NCBI GenBank assembly: GCA_951799445.1
Contig: OX637297.1
Location: forward strand, 10,106,001-10,170,000
DNA length: 64,000 nucleotides
Reading direction: 5' to 3'
Origin: Pseudisothecium myosuroides
Taxonomy: Eukaryota; Streptophyta; Bryopsida; Hypnales; Lembophyllaceae
Shown here: one piece after another, positions 35,937 to 47,465 of the stretch
Layout of the letters: each line of letters starts with the position of its first letter
How positions within the stretch are numbered: position 1 is the first letter of the stretch
Position numbers and translations under genes: made by a program
Notes under the pieces: model-generated
What the model was told of the DNA's origin: nothing
The model's input: the letters and a program-made list of their open reading frames with translations, nothing else
The model's database searches: none

Positions 35937-37606
35937 ATGAGTAGACCTCAAAGGACAAATCCGGTAGGACGTCATTCTGCGCAATTGGAAGAAGTTTCCA
36001 GAAGAGTCATAGTACACGAAATTTTGGCATCGGAATTAGAAGAAGATTTAGTAGTAGTTCCTAACCAAGGTACCAGACCGGAACTTCGTCCGGAACCAAT
36101 TGTGCAACCGGAAGAAGTCAGAGAGGAACCGGAGAGAGGATCCGTTTTGGTAACTTCTGAAGAGGAGCAATCCTCTGACAAAGTAGACACCATGGTGTCT
36201 ACCACACACCTCAGGTATAGTAGATTCCAGAGAGATGGTAGTAAGGATGTAAATCATTGGATGGGTGAATTTGAGGGCATTGCTGTAGCAAATTAGGAGG
36301 ATCCAGCCTCCAGATAGCGACTTTTCATGGGTTGCTGAAAGGCGAAGCCTTGAGATGGTACCAAGACGTTTCGGATGCTACCTGAGATAATTGGAACCAG
36401 CTCACGAATCAATTTCTCCGGACTTTCAGAGAAATTGGAGGAGAGGCTAGAGCATTGGGATCGAAGGCTTAGCAAAGTGACCATGCGTTCCCATGAGTCA
36501 ATAAGGACGTATGGTTAGAGGGTGAAAGACCTGATCAAGAAGCTAACCATGGATGTAGCCCCAAGTATACAAGTGGAATGGTATGTGGCAGGATTCCCGG
36601 AGAAGATGGGTTTCCAAATCCGTCAAGCCCAACCCGCCATGTTATAGGAAGCTATAGAGTCAGCCCAGAATTACAAAAACTCGACGCAGTCTCTAAGAAG
36701 GTCCATCAAGAAGAGTGAGAAGATGGAGAAGGGACGGAACAAGAAATACGAAAGGAAGGAAAGACGTAGACGGAAGTTCTCCGATTCCGAGACTCCTAGT
36801 TCCGGAACGAAGACGGATGCATCTACCACTAAGACAAACAGTTCCGACAGCAAAGCAGAGACCTCTAACGGGAGGCGAGCTACGCGGGGCAAGAATAAGA
36901 GAGTCAATAGGAAGCCAATAAAGGTGGAGGATGACAATTCCAAGAAGTTTTTGAAGAACATTCAAGAATCTTTGGAGGCGATCAAAGTCAACTTGGTAGA
37001 GAATCGGATGGCGAGACGGATAGTGCCAATAATCCGTGCAAATATTTAATGTTAAAGATGTGGAGGACCGGGTCACTACACAAGTGAGTGCAACCAACAA
37101 CCTCAGAAGCAGATCCATTTCGTGGACGAGGAGGGAGTATACTACACTAAACCAGATACGGAAGAATACAAGGAGCATGTAAATCTGGTATTCCAGATCC
37201 AGGCGGGATATGGACGAGGAAAGATCCCGCAGCAGCTGATCCGGACCAACGTAAATCCGCATAATGTGATGGCTAGGTCTAGCCAAGGGAATTATCCCCC
37301 TTCTAGATTTTCACCTGGATGCTGTTTCGTATGTGGAAGTCCGCAACATTACGCCAACACTTGTCCCCATAAGAAACATGGACAAGGTGCACCGTTGGCT
37401 CTACCTTGTCAAAATTGTCATGAGTATGGACACGGAAATGGTAAGTGTCCTAAACCACAGCAGGTTCGCACCCTTTATAGACAAGTAGAAGTCCCACTGC
37501 GAGACCAAACTGGACTCAATTACAGCTCTATTGCCGGAATTGAGAATACGAAAATGTGACAATCAAAGGTGAAACTTCTGGAAGGGCGAGAGCGATCTAT
37601 TCATCA
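35937..37606 (+). pseudogene. Gag of the gypsy element, with three zinc knuckles
   Basis: From ATG 35,937 (MSRPQRTNPVG) a frame leads to the gag core (DVNHWMGEFEGIAVAN), which continues in a shifted frame as LKGEALRWYQDV, DNWNQLTNQFLRTFREI and then VKDLIKKLTMDVAPSIQ, VEWYVAGFPEKMGFQI, matching the Retrotrans_gag fold. A lysine/arginine-rich linker (36,723-37,000) follows. Three CX2CX4HX4C knuckles are visible: 37,050-37,091 (with a TAA inside), 37,323-37,364 (CFVCGSPQHYANTC) and 37,407-37,448 (CQNCHEYGHGNGKC). Several stops and frameshifts. The coding sequence is cut at 37,606 by an inserted element. Confidence 0.85.
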
Positions 37607-37611
37607 AGTAG
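37607..37611 (+). repeat. Target duplication AGTAG (left)
   Basis: AGTAG here and at 50,035-50,039 flank the 12.4-kb LTR element. The gag reading frame continues in phase across the site when the element and one copy are disregarded. Confidence 0.85.
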
Positions 37612-38898
37612 TGTGAGCTCCTAATTTGTCACTTGGGCCTCGCAGATTTTTTTTTTGGAATTTGCAATTTAAAGTTGATAAAAGTATACATAAAGCCATA
37701 AAAAGAGTGTAGAACCAAAATAGGGTTGTGTCATACCCATTATAGTATTTGGTTTAGATTTGTATTTATACTTAGAATCCCCCCAAACCTCGCCTAAAAA
37801 TAGAGTAGAAATAATGAGATGGCTAGATTTGGAGGATTTGAGTCACATAGCCCCCAAAGGGCTAAATCCCACCATGAATGTGGCAATTCATGGCTAAGTT
37901 GGTCCGAGGGATCCACAGTGAGGCCACTAGGTCGGGTCCTAGAGCTAAATTTAGAATTCCCCATTAGATCGACGAATTTTCCAAATCCCGATTGTTAGCA
38001 TGTAGGAGCCACTAACGCAAGACAAGGCCCGTGGAGGGATCTACAACCCAAGGATGGTGTTTTAGGGTAAATCCCATGCCAAGAGTCCAACGGCAAAATT
38101 GATTTGCCAAGATTCTTCCATTTGCAAAAGACCCCCGCACCATCGCCTTTTCAAGGAGATGGCCAGTTTTAATCTCCATTGACCAATCGTGCCAGGTACG
38201 GAAACACACCTACATGTCTTTCAGGCGACTCCCTGAGAGGTCCCATGAAAATTCCCGGCATCTTCCAACTTGCAGAAGAACCTTTTCCGAGTGGTCAACC
38301 CTCTAACCTCCAACGAGAATTTCATGGCAATTACCCAGGTTACAATAAAATCTCACTAAAATTAGCATAACTTGTCTTATGTTAATAATGCGCTCCGTGA
38401 AGTTTCACAACATTTTGATAGCGGCAAGTACTCAAACCGGCGAGATTCCTCGGGAATTAACCACGTCGCGGGGTCCCCGTGACGTTGACCGGCATTCCGG
38501 GACCATACGATGGCGAAACGAAGTCAACCAAGAGTCCTTCCCGACTCTCTGGCACGTACCGGAGATCCTAGGCTAGTTACTTTTCTCAAAATAGGAGACC
38601 ATCAAGATTTAGGATTTTACCACGACTTGATTTTTAAACTAAATTAGCCTACAATGGGTTTTTGGTCTCGGTACGGGGGGGGTCAAGGGATATGGGACTA
38701 AACACGGCGATTTAGAGCTAACGGCGCAATCCATTTGACAATTAGAGGTAATCTCTAAAAGTTAGGATGTTAGTCCAACATAGATGGTAGAAGTTGTTTT
38801 TTAGGGATTAGGATAAAAATCTTTGAGGATGAGGATGAAAATCCAAGTTGATAAGGTTACCGTTAGGAAATTAGAGGGGGGAGTGGGCCCTTGGAAAC

Positions 38899-38908
38899 CT
38901 ATATAAGG
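38899..38908 (+). promoter_or_regulatory. LTR TATA box
   Basis: CTATATAAGG followed by a GC-to-pyrimidine transition (CTCCATTTCCCTCTC), the classic look of a plant LTR U3/R promoter. It lies in the portion that the 3' LTR has lost. Confidence 0.6.
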
Positions 38909-39353
38909 GCTCCATTTCCCTCTCTAAAATCACCCCATACTTGTTTGGGGTCCGTGGGTCCAAGTCATTTTGGATATTTTGGCATTTGAAGCCAAAAACC
39001 TCTACGGTGTTTTCGGAGCACTTTTGGCTCTGTTGTTGTTCTATTTGAAGCTTTGAAAGTCCTTGGGGCCCTTCTACCTTGTCCTCGTGTACTTGGTGTA
39101 CTAAGTTGTGAGTTAAAGAAGTATTTTGTGCATATTTGTGAACCAATGTGGTGCCTTAAGAGTCTTTCTTGCATCTTGTACTAGCTTTAGAGTATCCCCC
39201 CCCCCATATCTTAGCGATGTTGCTTTGGGGGACCTTTAGCGTACAAGTGTGTACTAACTAGCGGGGGTATTATTGCGTTTAGTGGAAAATCTCCTTACCC
39301 CTTGTGTTCTAACCTCTGTCTAAAGTTCTCCTTGTTGTGTAGTCCCCTTTGGA

Positions 39354-39645
39354 AGACGGCAAAGCTTTGACCTTAGATCTAGAAGAGTTTTGGTGTTTTT
39401 TATGGTTTACCCCGTGACGGCAAAGCTTTGACCTTAGATCTAGAAGAGTTTTGGTGTTTTTTATGGTTTATCCCGTGATGGCAAATCTTTGACCTTAGAT
39501 TTAGAAAATTTTGGTAATTTTTTATGGTCTACCCTGTGACGGCGAAGCTTTGACCTTAGATTTAGAGAGTTTTGGCATTTTTTATGGTTTACCCCGAGAC
39601 GGCGAAGCTTTGAACCTAGGGTCTAGAAAAATTTGGCATTTTTTA
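39354..39645 (+). repeat. Five-copy 60-bp tandem repeat in the 5' LTR
   Basis: Units read ACGGCAAAGCTTTGACCTTA, then GATCTAGAAGAGTTTTGG and a TTTTTTATGGTTTACCCCGTG end. Five copies in a row, the last ones more diverged. A shorter duplicated phrase (TTAGTTTCCAAATATCCA, twice) follows at 39,670-39,722. Confidence 0.8.
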
Positions 39646-39999
39646 CAAAGTATCAAACAATTCCCTACCTTAGTTTCCAAATATCCAGGTGAGGATATTG
39701 TCTTTAGTTTCCAAATATCCATGAGGCTAGACAAAAAGGATTAGCTTTAGATAGAAACCCCAATAGGAGAGGAGATTTTGTTTGCACACCCAGCTCCAGT
39801 CCAGCCTATTTGGCCCATTCGACCCAAAATTCCCCAGTCTAGCCCAAATCCAGCCATTCAGCCCAAAAATTCTCCAATCTAGCCATTCAGCCCAGCCGGG
39901 GTCTGTCCAAAGTACGGGAGCAATCTGCCCAGCGAATCTGTCCAGGGTACCGGAGCAGTTGCCCAACAGGTCTGTCCAGGTATCAAAATAGTCGCCAGT

Positions 40000-40120
40000 C
40001 GGGAGTTGAGGCAGAGTGGGGAGTCGGGAGTTCAAGCAGGTGGGGAGTCGGGAGGTCTAGGCAGGTGGAAGTCCAGAAGTCCAAGCAAGGTGGGGAGTTG
40101 GGAAGTCCAGGCAAGGTTGG
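40000..40120 (+). repeat. Short GGGGAGTCGGGAG tandem repeats
   Basis: Four to five imperfect units of about 25-30 bases, GTGGGGAGTCGGGAGTTCAA and variants. Just left (39,790-39,990) is a pyrimidine-rich repeat of CCAGTCTAGCCCAAATCCAG type phrases. Confidence 0.6.
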
Positions 40121-41152
40121 AGTTCAAATTGGTCCAAAACTTGGGAGGTTAGAACTAAAACAAGGAGAAAAAAACAAACAAAACAAAACAAAACAAAAGC
40201 AAGCATTGAAAAGCCAAAAAAAGAAAAGATATAGAGCCAACCCGGGAACTAGGCTAATATATTGAGGAAGGAAGCATAGGTACTAAGAGGAAGGGATAGA
40301 CTAGTCCAAAGTAGGTCCTTGTAGCAAAGTAGTTCTTCATAACCTACACCCCACTGAAATGCACAAAACCACAAGTGAGAATCAAAGAGAGATGGGGAAG
40401 GAGATATAGGAGGAAGAAGATGAATAGGGTGGAAGAGATTGGATAGAGAAGAAAATCTCTAGAATTCCTTGTAACCGTTAGAAGAGAGATTGAATAACAC
40501 AAAGGAGAAAGGTTTAAGAGGGGAGAAGGTCACCATTAAGGAACCTTGGAGTTTGAATCTATAGTTGTAAGACACCCATCAAGACATTTGGTGGAATAGT
40601 CTTAGTGGAGAAGAAGGAGAAGAAGGGAAAAGGAAAAGGAAGGAAGGAGGTTAGACCATCAAGTGTAATATTTTATAAAATTTAAGCGGTGAGCTTGAAA
40701 AAAATCAAACAAAATCAAAGATTACCATGGAGCATGAGGATACGCATGCGGATGTGGACGAGGTCATCTCTGACACCGGCAGTGGAGAAGTGAGTCTTTG
40801 ATTTAATCTGGGTGTTTTTCTCCCTAATTAGCGTTGATTTCCTTAATCAGCCCTTAAATCACAATTAGCGAGCCAAGATTAGTGCAAAATAGAAGTTTAG
40901 ATTCAAAAGTTTATGAATTAGAAGTAGAGGCTTTCAAAAACATATTACACGTAGGATTTTTCTTTAAATTGACTGTACTAGGATAAGTTAAGCGGTAAGG
41001 GGTAGGACAGAAGAATGTGATTAAAACTTCATTCAAAAGGAACAATGGATGAAAATTAGGGATTTAGACTAGAAGGAGAATTTAGGATTAAAATTAGGGA
41101 TTTATTAGCGGTTAAAAACTAGAGTCAAATTAAAGTTTTAATTGAAAAAAAT

Positions 41153-43816
41153 TAGGGTTGATAAGACGTCTTGACGCTGGGACGTCCGAACAGACGTCCA
41201 AAGTCCCTGGACGTGACCCCCTAGGACGTCCTGTGACATTCAATTTTTTAAATTTAACGGGCGGACGGTAAATTTTGCCCATCCCCAGCGTCCACTCAAC
41301 CGGTATGTCTTGGCCGACCGCTCGTCACCCGTCCATTCGTTGAGGTATGACTTATAACATACCATTAGAAAGGTATTGCCGAGAGCTTTCCAATGGTATG
41401 TTATGCGTCCGATTTGGACAAAAACTCCGGCGGTGGGACCCCTCCAAAGATTGGGGTCCACTTAGCCGTCCGCCCTGTTTAACCGACCGCCCGTCTTCCC
41501 ATCCGCCCATTTTTATGTGCCTTATAATATACCATTGGAAAGGTATTGCCAAGAGCTATCCAATGGTATGTCATGCGTCTGATTTGAACAAAAACTCCGA
41601 TGGTGGGACCCTTCCAAAGATTGGGGTCCGCCTAGCCGTCTGCCCGTCCGCTAAGCCATCTGCTATTGTATGCCTTATGATACACCATTGGAGAGGCATC
41701 ATTGAGATTTGTCTAATGATATATCATGCATCTAATTTGGAGAAAAATTTCAATAGTAGGAATTCTCTAAAGATTGGATGCTGGCCACTATTTTAATTCT
41801 TGTAATCTTTAGTACTTTTGGAATCCTTATCTTCACCTAAAAATATAAAGTTGGTCATTATTCAAGTAGATGGATGTCTTGCTTGCAGTTAAATTTTTAG
41901 AGCCTTAGTATGCTTGATTAATATTATATTACTAAAATTCTAACTATATAGTTTTTCCTCTTTCAATTTAATCAATATTGTAATTTTCAAGATTGTATAT
42001 TATGTAACTTTTTATAAAATCATTTGTACATGCACTATTTCTTATTTTTACTACATTTTTTTGGCTGTAAGTTTGTGGCATACATTTATAATTCTATTTA
42101 TGCTAATTTTTTTGGTCTTATTAATTGATATTAAAAATAGTATTGAATTTTTTTTGTGAATTTAAAAAATAAATTGTTGAGATGAAACCTACTTTTAATC
42201 ATTAAAGTTTGACATACTTGCCCCAATTGTTAGTTATAAGGTACCTGTACTACAAAGCAACATTGTGTAAGATTTTAGAATATAACATTGTCTTAAATGT
42301 CAAAATTAGGTGTGATGACATTAATACATGTTAAAGCGTGTGCCGTAAAATTTTGAAAAAATCTACAATGCATGTCCATTGCCAAAGGTAGAATGAGTCA
42401 CTTATTGTGGTAGGCAATATATGGCCAATATACCCACCCTTGATTCTAAGAATGATCCATAGTCAAGAAAATTATAAATTAGTTTTGGACCAAGAATCAT
42501 CCAATCTTTCCAAAAATTCACATTACAAATTCAATGTTCTACCAAGAACTTCGAATAGACTTATAAGATTTATCATGACAATATATTCTAAAATAAAAAT
42601 ATTAATTATATATGTAAATGATATTCAATGCCATCACTACTTAAATCACAAGCATTCAAGCACCTTTCCTTTGTTCAATTAAAATCTACTGATTTATTCC
42701 AATGAAATCCATATTCTCCTTTGAAACATTAGAACGCAATTGTTTTGAAAATCAATGAATATTACATAATATAGATGTTCGGTCTTGAAAAAATTCACGA
42801 GCTCATGTGGACATAGGTGATTCTCCATTTCTTCAATATAGCACCATCTAATAAAATTATAAAATTGCTTGTACAGTTGTAGTATAATAATATCGATCCT
42901 TTGAATTTGGCATGCACTCTCAGACCTACGCTTAAATTTAGAGAAATTCTTTAAATCAAAATTGCATGTTTTACATTTACAAATTACAACAACATGAATT
43001 GATGGTATTGTTTTTAATGTAGAAGTATATTACAAATGTGCATAAATGAGGTCTATAATTGTTATATATGAAGAGTCATCATATTTGAAGGTTAATCACA
43101 TTCTTCACTATCGAAGCACCAATATTTTTGGTATGAAATATATTGTTGTCAGTTCACAATTTAGGATGTAGATATCAGTATAAGGATGTAGGAAAATAAC
43201 TTCAATTATATTTTTATTCTGTGAATGCAATATTTACCCTTGAGCTACCTTAAAGTATATTAAATTGCATTAAAGTGCTTAAAGCATTTTTATTAGGATC
43301 TTCTAATAGAATAATAAAATAATAGAATTGCTTGTATTATGTATATCTTGGTGTTTCAAACTATCAATGCATTTTACAACAAAGACCTTTCTAATGGTAT
43401 ATCACACGCCCAAAATTTCCAAAAACTGCGATCGAAAATTAGAAAAGAAGCCGACTGCGCTGTTTGACAATCCGACTGTCGACCGCAAGTCCGACCGCCA
43501 ACCCTGAGTCCAATTGCCGATCGCGAGTCCAAATGCGGACTGCAAATCCGACCACTAACCGTCGTCCGATAGTTTGTCTGCCGTCTCCAAGTCTGTCCGC
43601 GAATCGCGAGTCCAATCGTTGACCGTAAAGCCGATTGCCGTCCGCCAGCGCTTCTATATACCATCGTCCGCCGTGCTAAGTTGACCGCCCGGTAAAATTA
43701 TCCGACCGTAGACACACCCTGCAGACGCAGCGTCCCCATTTTTTAAACGTCCGGGCGTCTAGACGTCCCGGAAATGGACGTGATTTTGCCCTGGACATTC
43801 CAATTTGTCAACCCTG
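41153..43816. mobile_element. hAT-type non-autonomous element nested in the 5' LTR
   Basis: Left end TAGGGTTGATAAGACGTC, right end (reverse complement) CAGGGTTGACAAATTGG. Flanks are AAAAAAAT (41,145-41,152) and GAAAAAAT (43,817-43,824), an 8-bp target duplication with one difference, as expected for hAT. Subterminal zones are rich in GACGTCC and GTCCGACCG-type repeats. Three tandem hairpin units lie at 41,351-41,405, 41,521-41,575 and 41,674-41,727; a half unit lies at 43,381. The centre (41,800-43,370) is AT-rich and without ORFs of note, so no transposase is encoded. Confidence 0.7.
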
Positions 43817-43829
43817 GAAAAAATTAAAT

Positions 43830-44540
43830 CCTAAGTAAAAATTTGGAGTTAACTTTGGGACGTAAAAAGTTAGAGTTAATTTGGAAGTTTAATCTAGGAT
43901 TAAATTCTCAAGTCAAATCGTAGGGGAGTTTAAAAGTAAGAGTTTAGAGTTAATTGGGGAGTCAGATATCCAAGTAAAATGTAGAAGTTACAAATAGAGA
44001 TTTAGGATAAACTTGGGAAGTAGAATTTAAGGTCAATTTTAGGAAGAATACTTTAGAGTTAGAAATAGGAGTCAACCGTTGAAGTTAGAAATTAAAAGTT
44101 AGAATTAAATTTAGAAGTCAAAATCTAGGATTAAACTTAAAAGTTAAAACTTGGGATGAAAATTAGATAGTAGAATCCAAAGCTAAAGTGGGAGTGAAAC
44201 GTTAGAGGTAGGAGTTAAATTTTTGAGTTAGTTTTATTTAGAAATAGAAAATCTAGAGTCAAAAATGAAAACGTAGAGTCAAACCTAGAAGTTAAAAAGC
44301 GGGATTAACTTTAGAAGTAAAAACCTAGAGTTCAAAGTCAAAACATAGAATTAACTTTAGAGGGTAAATTTTAGAATAGATTAGAAGCAAAAACCTAGAG
44401 TTAAAAGATAAAACATAGAGTTGAACTTGGAGGTCAAAATTTAGAGTTAATTCAAAGGAGTAAAAATCTAGAGTTACATTTAGAAGTTAAAACTTAGAAT
44501 AGAAGTTAAAACTCAAAATTAACCTTGGGGGTTCATGGAA
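43830..44540 (+). repeat. Degenerate TTAGAGTTAA-type repeat tract
   Basis: Dozens of variants of AGAAGTTAAAACTTAGAGTT recur at roughly 30-bp spacing. It is the part of the LTR next to its 3' portion, and only its last units remain in the 3' LTR. Confidence 0.65.
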
Positions 44541-44955
44541 GGAACCTAGGGGGTCCCATTTTGGTTAGTTAGGATTGTTAGAAATGGCGCCAACTACCCA
44601 ATCTACGCTAGACATGGGATAGATAGTTAGTATGGTCGGTGTTCACCGCTAGATTACCGTAAATCCGGATCATCGACGATTAGCTTGGAAGTCACCACAT
44701 GCATCTCTAGGCATTTTTTTTGCCATCCATGACACTTAGGAAACGTTAGCAAAAAGATCCATTGCTTGGAAGGCACAGTGAACCGCGCTTACAACACCCC
44801 CTTAAATTAAAAAGTGGATAAAACCTAAGAACTTGGTCGTGTTCGCTTTATTACCAAGGGTGGATAATCTAGCGCCTACAATTTTGTTGCTTCTGCCGGG
44901 AGCCTTAGAATAGACGTGTGGTAATTTTTGTTTAAACTAACAAGACAATTATCAT

Positions 44956-46267
44956 GTGAAGGGTTACAAACCAAAAGAGTGCGTCCAATCCACGATGGAT
45001 TACATCTTTGTGCCTCCGCTCCGTTGTCCACGTCCGAGGAAGATTTACCCTCGACCGGAAAGCCACAGCAAGGGCCCCAAATTGCTTCCCTTAAAAGATC
45101 TCCTACTCGGGCCAGCTGATTTGGGAATATCGTTCGAATTTTGGTCCTACTTGGCTCAGAAGTACCTGGCCAACCCAAATCATTATACCCCTTGCATCAG
45201 TGAGGACGTATAAGCCGCGAGGTTTGGAGTATTTGAGGACGAGATACTTGAGTGTCTAAGCTTTTATTGGGCAGTGGTGCTAGCCACGTGGCGATTTGAA
45301 AAGGCTTTCATGCAAGAGTGCTTCAACGCACATCTACCTTTGTTCATAACATTTGATCCACTCATTAAAAGGCCTAACATCCGCCTTCGACACTTAGCTC
45401 CAATCCCGATCTGTGACAAGACAGGTTGATACTACAATTTCGGCACCTAGGGTGACGACTTTGCCACTTTGGGCCAAACCCCTATCAGCACCTGGATGAT
45501 TTTCAAACCTGGCATACCGGGCTTGATCCCCTAACGCTAGGAAGTTGCCAAGGAATATCGAGTACACTAGTGCCTGGCACAACAAAAACACACCACCACC
45601 TTTGACATATCTCCGAGTAGGCAGCGGCTTGCAAACCCTGCCAAGACGCGGAAGATTCACATGTTGCCATCTTCACTGTTCAAGGGGACGAGCTAATTCA
45701 TCACCCCCGCTACCATCCACTGCACTACAAGTACCCCAGCCGAGGAGCGAGGGGTCGACCTGAGCGATTCAAGTATTCAACGTACTTCACCACTGCTGCT
45801 TCTTGGGATCACCATCTACCTACTATCGTGATTAGTGAAGAGTCCTCGGCCTCGTGTTTCTTTGAAATACGACCTACGACCGAAGAAATTTGGACCACTT
45901 TAATTGGAGCTGATCAAATGGTGACCCTCAATTAGGCTTTCACTAGTAGCCACGGATGTGTTTGGTTGGCCATAGATTGAATGCTCTGGATGTATAATTA
46001 GGCACATGTAACATGGTTTGTGCATAATTCCCAAGTTCCAAACACCGCCTTGGTCAAAAATACGGTTGACCACTCTCTTGCAGATACTAGCCTACCTTCT
46101 CTATACCAATCAAGAAGGGCAACGCCTTGACAAGCATCCCCAAAGGTTGAGCAATGCCAAACACATTCAACGACATGTGTAACTGCGGGAAAGGAAGACC
46201 GCAGGAATTTCACGAACGAGATCCAAAACAGGTTGCAATAGAGGAACAAAGGGCAGCCCTCATCCAT
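44956..46267 (+). pseudogene. Decayed ORF of the LARD-like element, unknown family
   Basis: Following one plus-strand frame from 44,956 gives a long coding-like run with interspersed stops: FVPPLRCPRPRKIYP, DLGISFEFWSYLAQKYL, FEDEILECLSFYWAVVLATW, LRHLAPIPICDKTG, GDDFATLGQTPISTWMIFKP. In a second frame it continues CFFEIRPTTEEIWTTLIGAD near 45,850-45,930. The stops are TAA, TGA, TAG, many explained by C-to-T changes. The tryptophan- and aromatic-rich pattern recalls plant mobile-domain ORFs in retrotransposons, but I cannot name the family. 46,268-46,800 shows nothing coding. Confidence 0.45.
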
Positions 46268-46989
46268 GCAGCCATATGAAACGTGGCAACAAACGCCTTG
46301 GTGTCTCTCCTGCTCCTACTAGAATACATCACCCCTTTACCCCCTACTGTTAGAAGGGGTCAACCGAAGGTCTCCAAAAGATAGCGAGCCAACGACCGCT
46401 ACCAAGCGGCATTTGCAAGGCCCAATCATCCACCGGCCAAGTACTAAGTATCTCTTCCACCACTCTCTTTCATACCTTGGCTTGTTGGGTTCTAGGCGCC
46501 TAAACCTTTTGGTATGGTTGCAATCGTTAAATAGTATAAGGTGAATTCTTGTATTCTTAATGATTGTATAAAAGGCTCATTTAGCCCTCCATGATAGAAA
46601 AATTAAATAGCTAACATCTTATTACAACGGATAGTAAGATAGCTAGATAAAAACCTAAAAAATACCAAAAAAATTGAAAGCTTTACGAAAAAAAAAAATC
46701 TTCAAATCCTAAATATGAAAGTTCTAAAGGTTACTATTGCATGATCTTCCAAATCCCTAGGGGATTTTAGAATTAGATAATACAGAGAGGTGGTTGTTAG
46801 ATCTTGGGCAGAGTCAAAATATTAAGATTCTCAAGGATAGTTCACATCTAACGTAAAAGTAAAAGCCGCGGGGCCAAAAGCCGCAAGGCCAACCAACTTT
46901 CTTTTCTATTTTAGCTTGCCTAACTCTTAGGAGGACAGAAAAACGTCGAGTGTGTTGGAACTACCCACACATCACCAACCTGTCAGAAT

Positions 46990-47265
46990 TAGCGTCATGT
47001 GGAAGTCAGATGATACTTTCATCTAGATTAGATACTAACTAGACCGTTGTAATACAAGCTGCATGATGGATCAAAAAACGGCTAGTTGAGTGGGCACTAA
47101 CCTTGTCAGACCATTGTAATACAAGCCTACAAAGAGGATGAAAGGGTGGCTAAAAGGATGGCACTTGTCCCTTGCTAGATCGTCGAACCTCCTGGTATAC
47201 TAAAGAAGCGACTAGTTGAAGAAGGGGCACTAGATACTAGACCGTTGTAATAATGCAGAAGGTTT
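46990..47265 (+). repeat. Imperfect 80-110 bp direct repeats
   Basis: Three units share CTAGACCGTTGTAATACAAG followed by GGCTAGTTGA and GGGCACTA. Spacing is irregular. Confidence 0.5.
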
Positions 47266-47465
47266 AAAAAATGGCTAGGTTAGAAAAGACACCTCGCATC
47301 ATGTCCCCCATGTTAGGGTATAAGAATGGGGGGGGCAACCCTCGTACTTTTAAGCTACTGGCAGCGTCATGTGCAGGTACTGCTCGTGTAACAGATGGAC
47401 CATGGATGGTTCAACTTGCCTACAGTCTTGCCGGTCGCGCTTCAAATCAAGATACTCTGTGTTGA

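Larger units (their letters stand above)
32191..37606 (+). mobile_element. Ty3/gypsy retrotransposon: 5' LTR, PBS and gag (rest displaced)
   Basis: The 5' LTR is 32,191-35,764, the PBS 35,769-35,786 and gag runs from about 35,937. The element is interrupted at 37,606 by another retrotransposon (37,612-50,034) and resumes at 50,035 for about 30 bases, after which a DNA transposon begins. No pol or 3' LTR is found in the window, so the rest has been lost. It inserted in the 5' region of the CACTA element. Confidence 0.8.
37612..44880 (+). repeat. 5' LTR
   Basis: Starts TGTGAGCTCCTAATTTGTCA and ends TCTAGCGCCTACA; the sequence following, TTGTTGCTTCTGCCGGGAG, could be a heavily mutated primer-binding site. 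It contains a TATA box (38,899), two tandem repeats (39,354-39,645 and 40,000-40,120), a nested hAT-type element (41,153-43,816) and a degenerate repeat tract (43,830-44,540). Confidence 0.7.

Noticed and set aside
39354..39645. CRISPR-like array
   Set aside because: The 60-bp units are tandem without unique spacers, inside a plant LTR; it is a simple tandem repeat.
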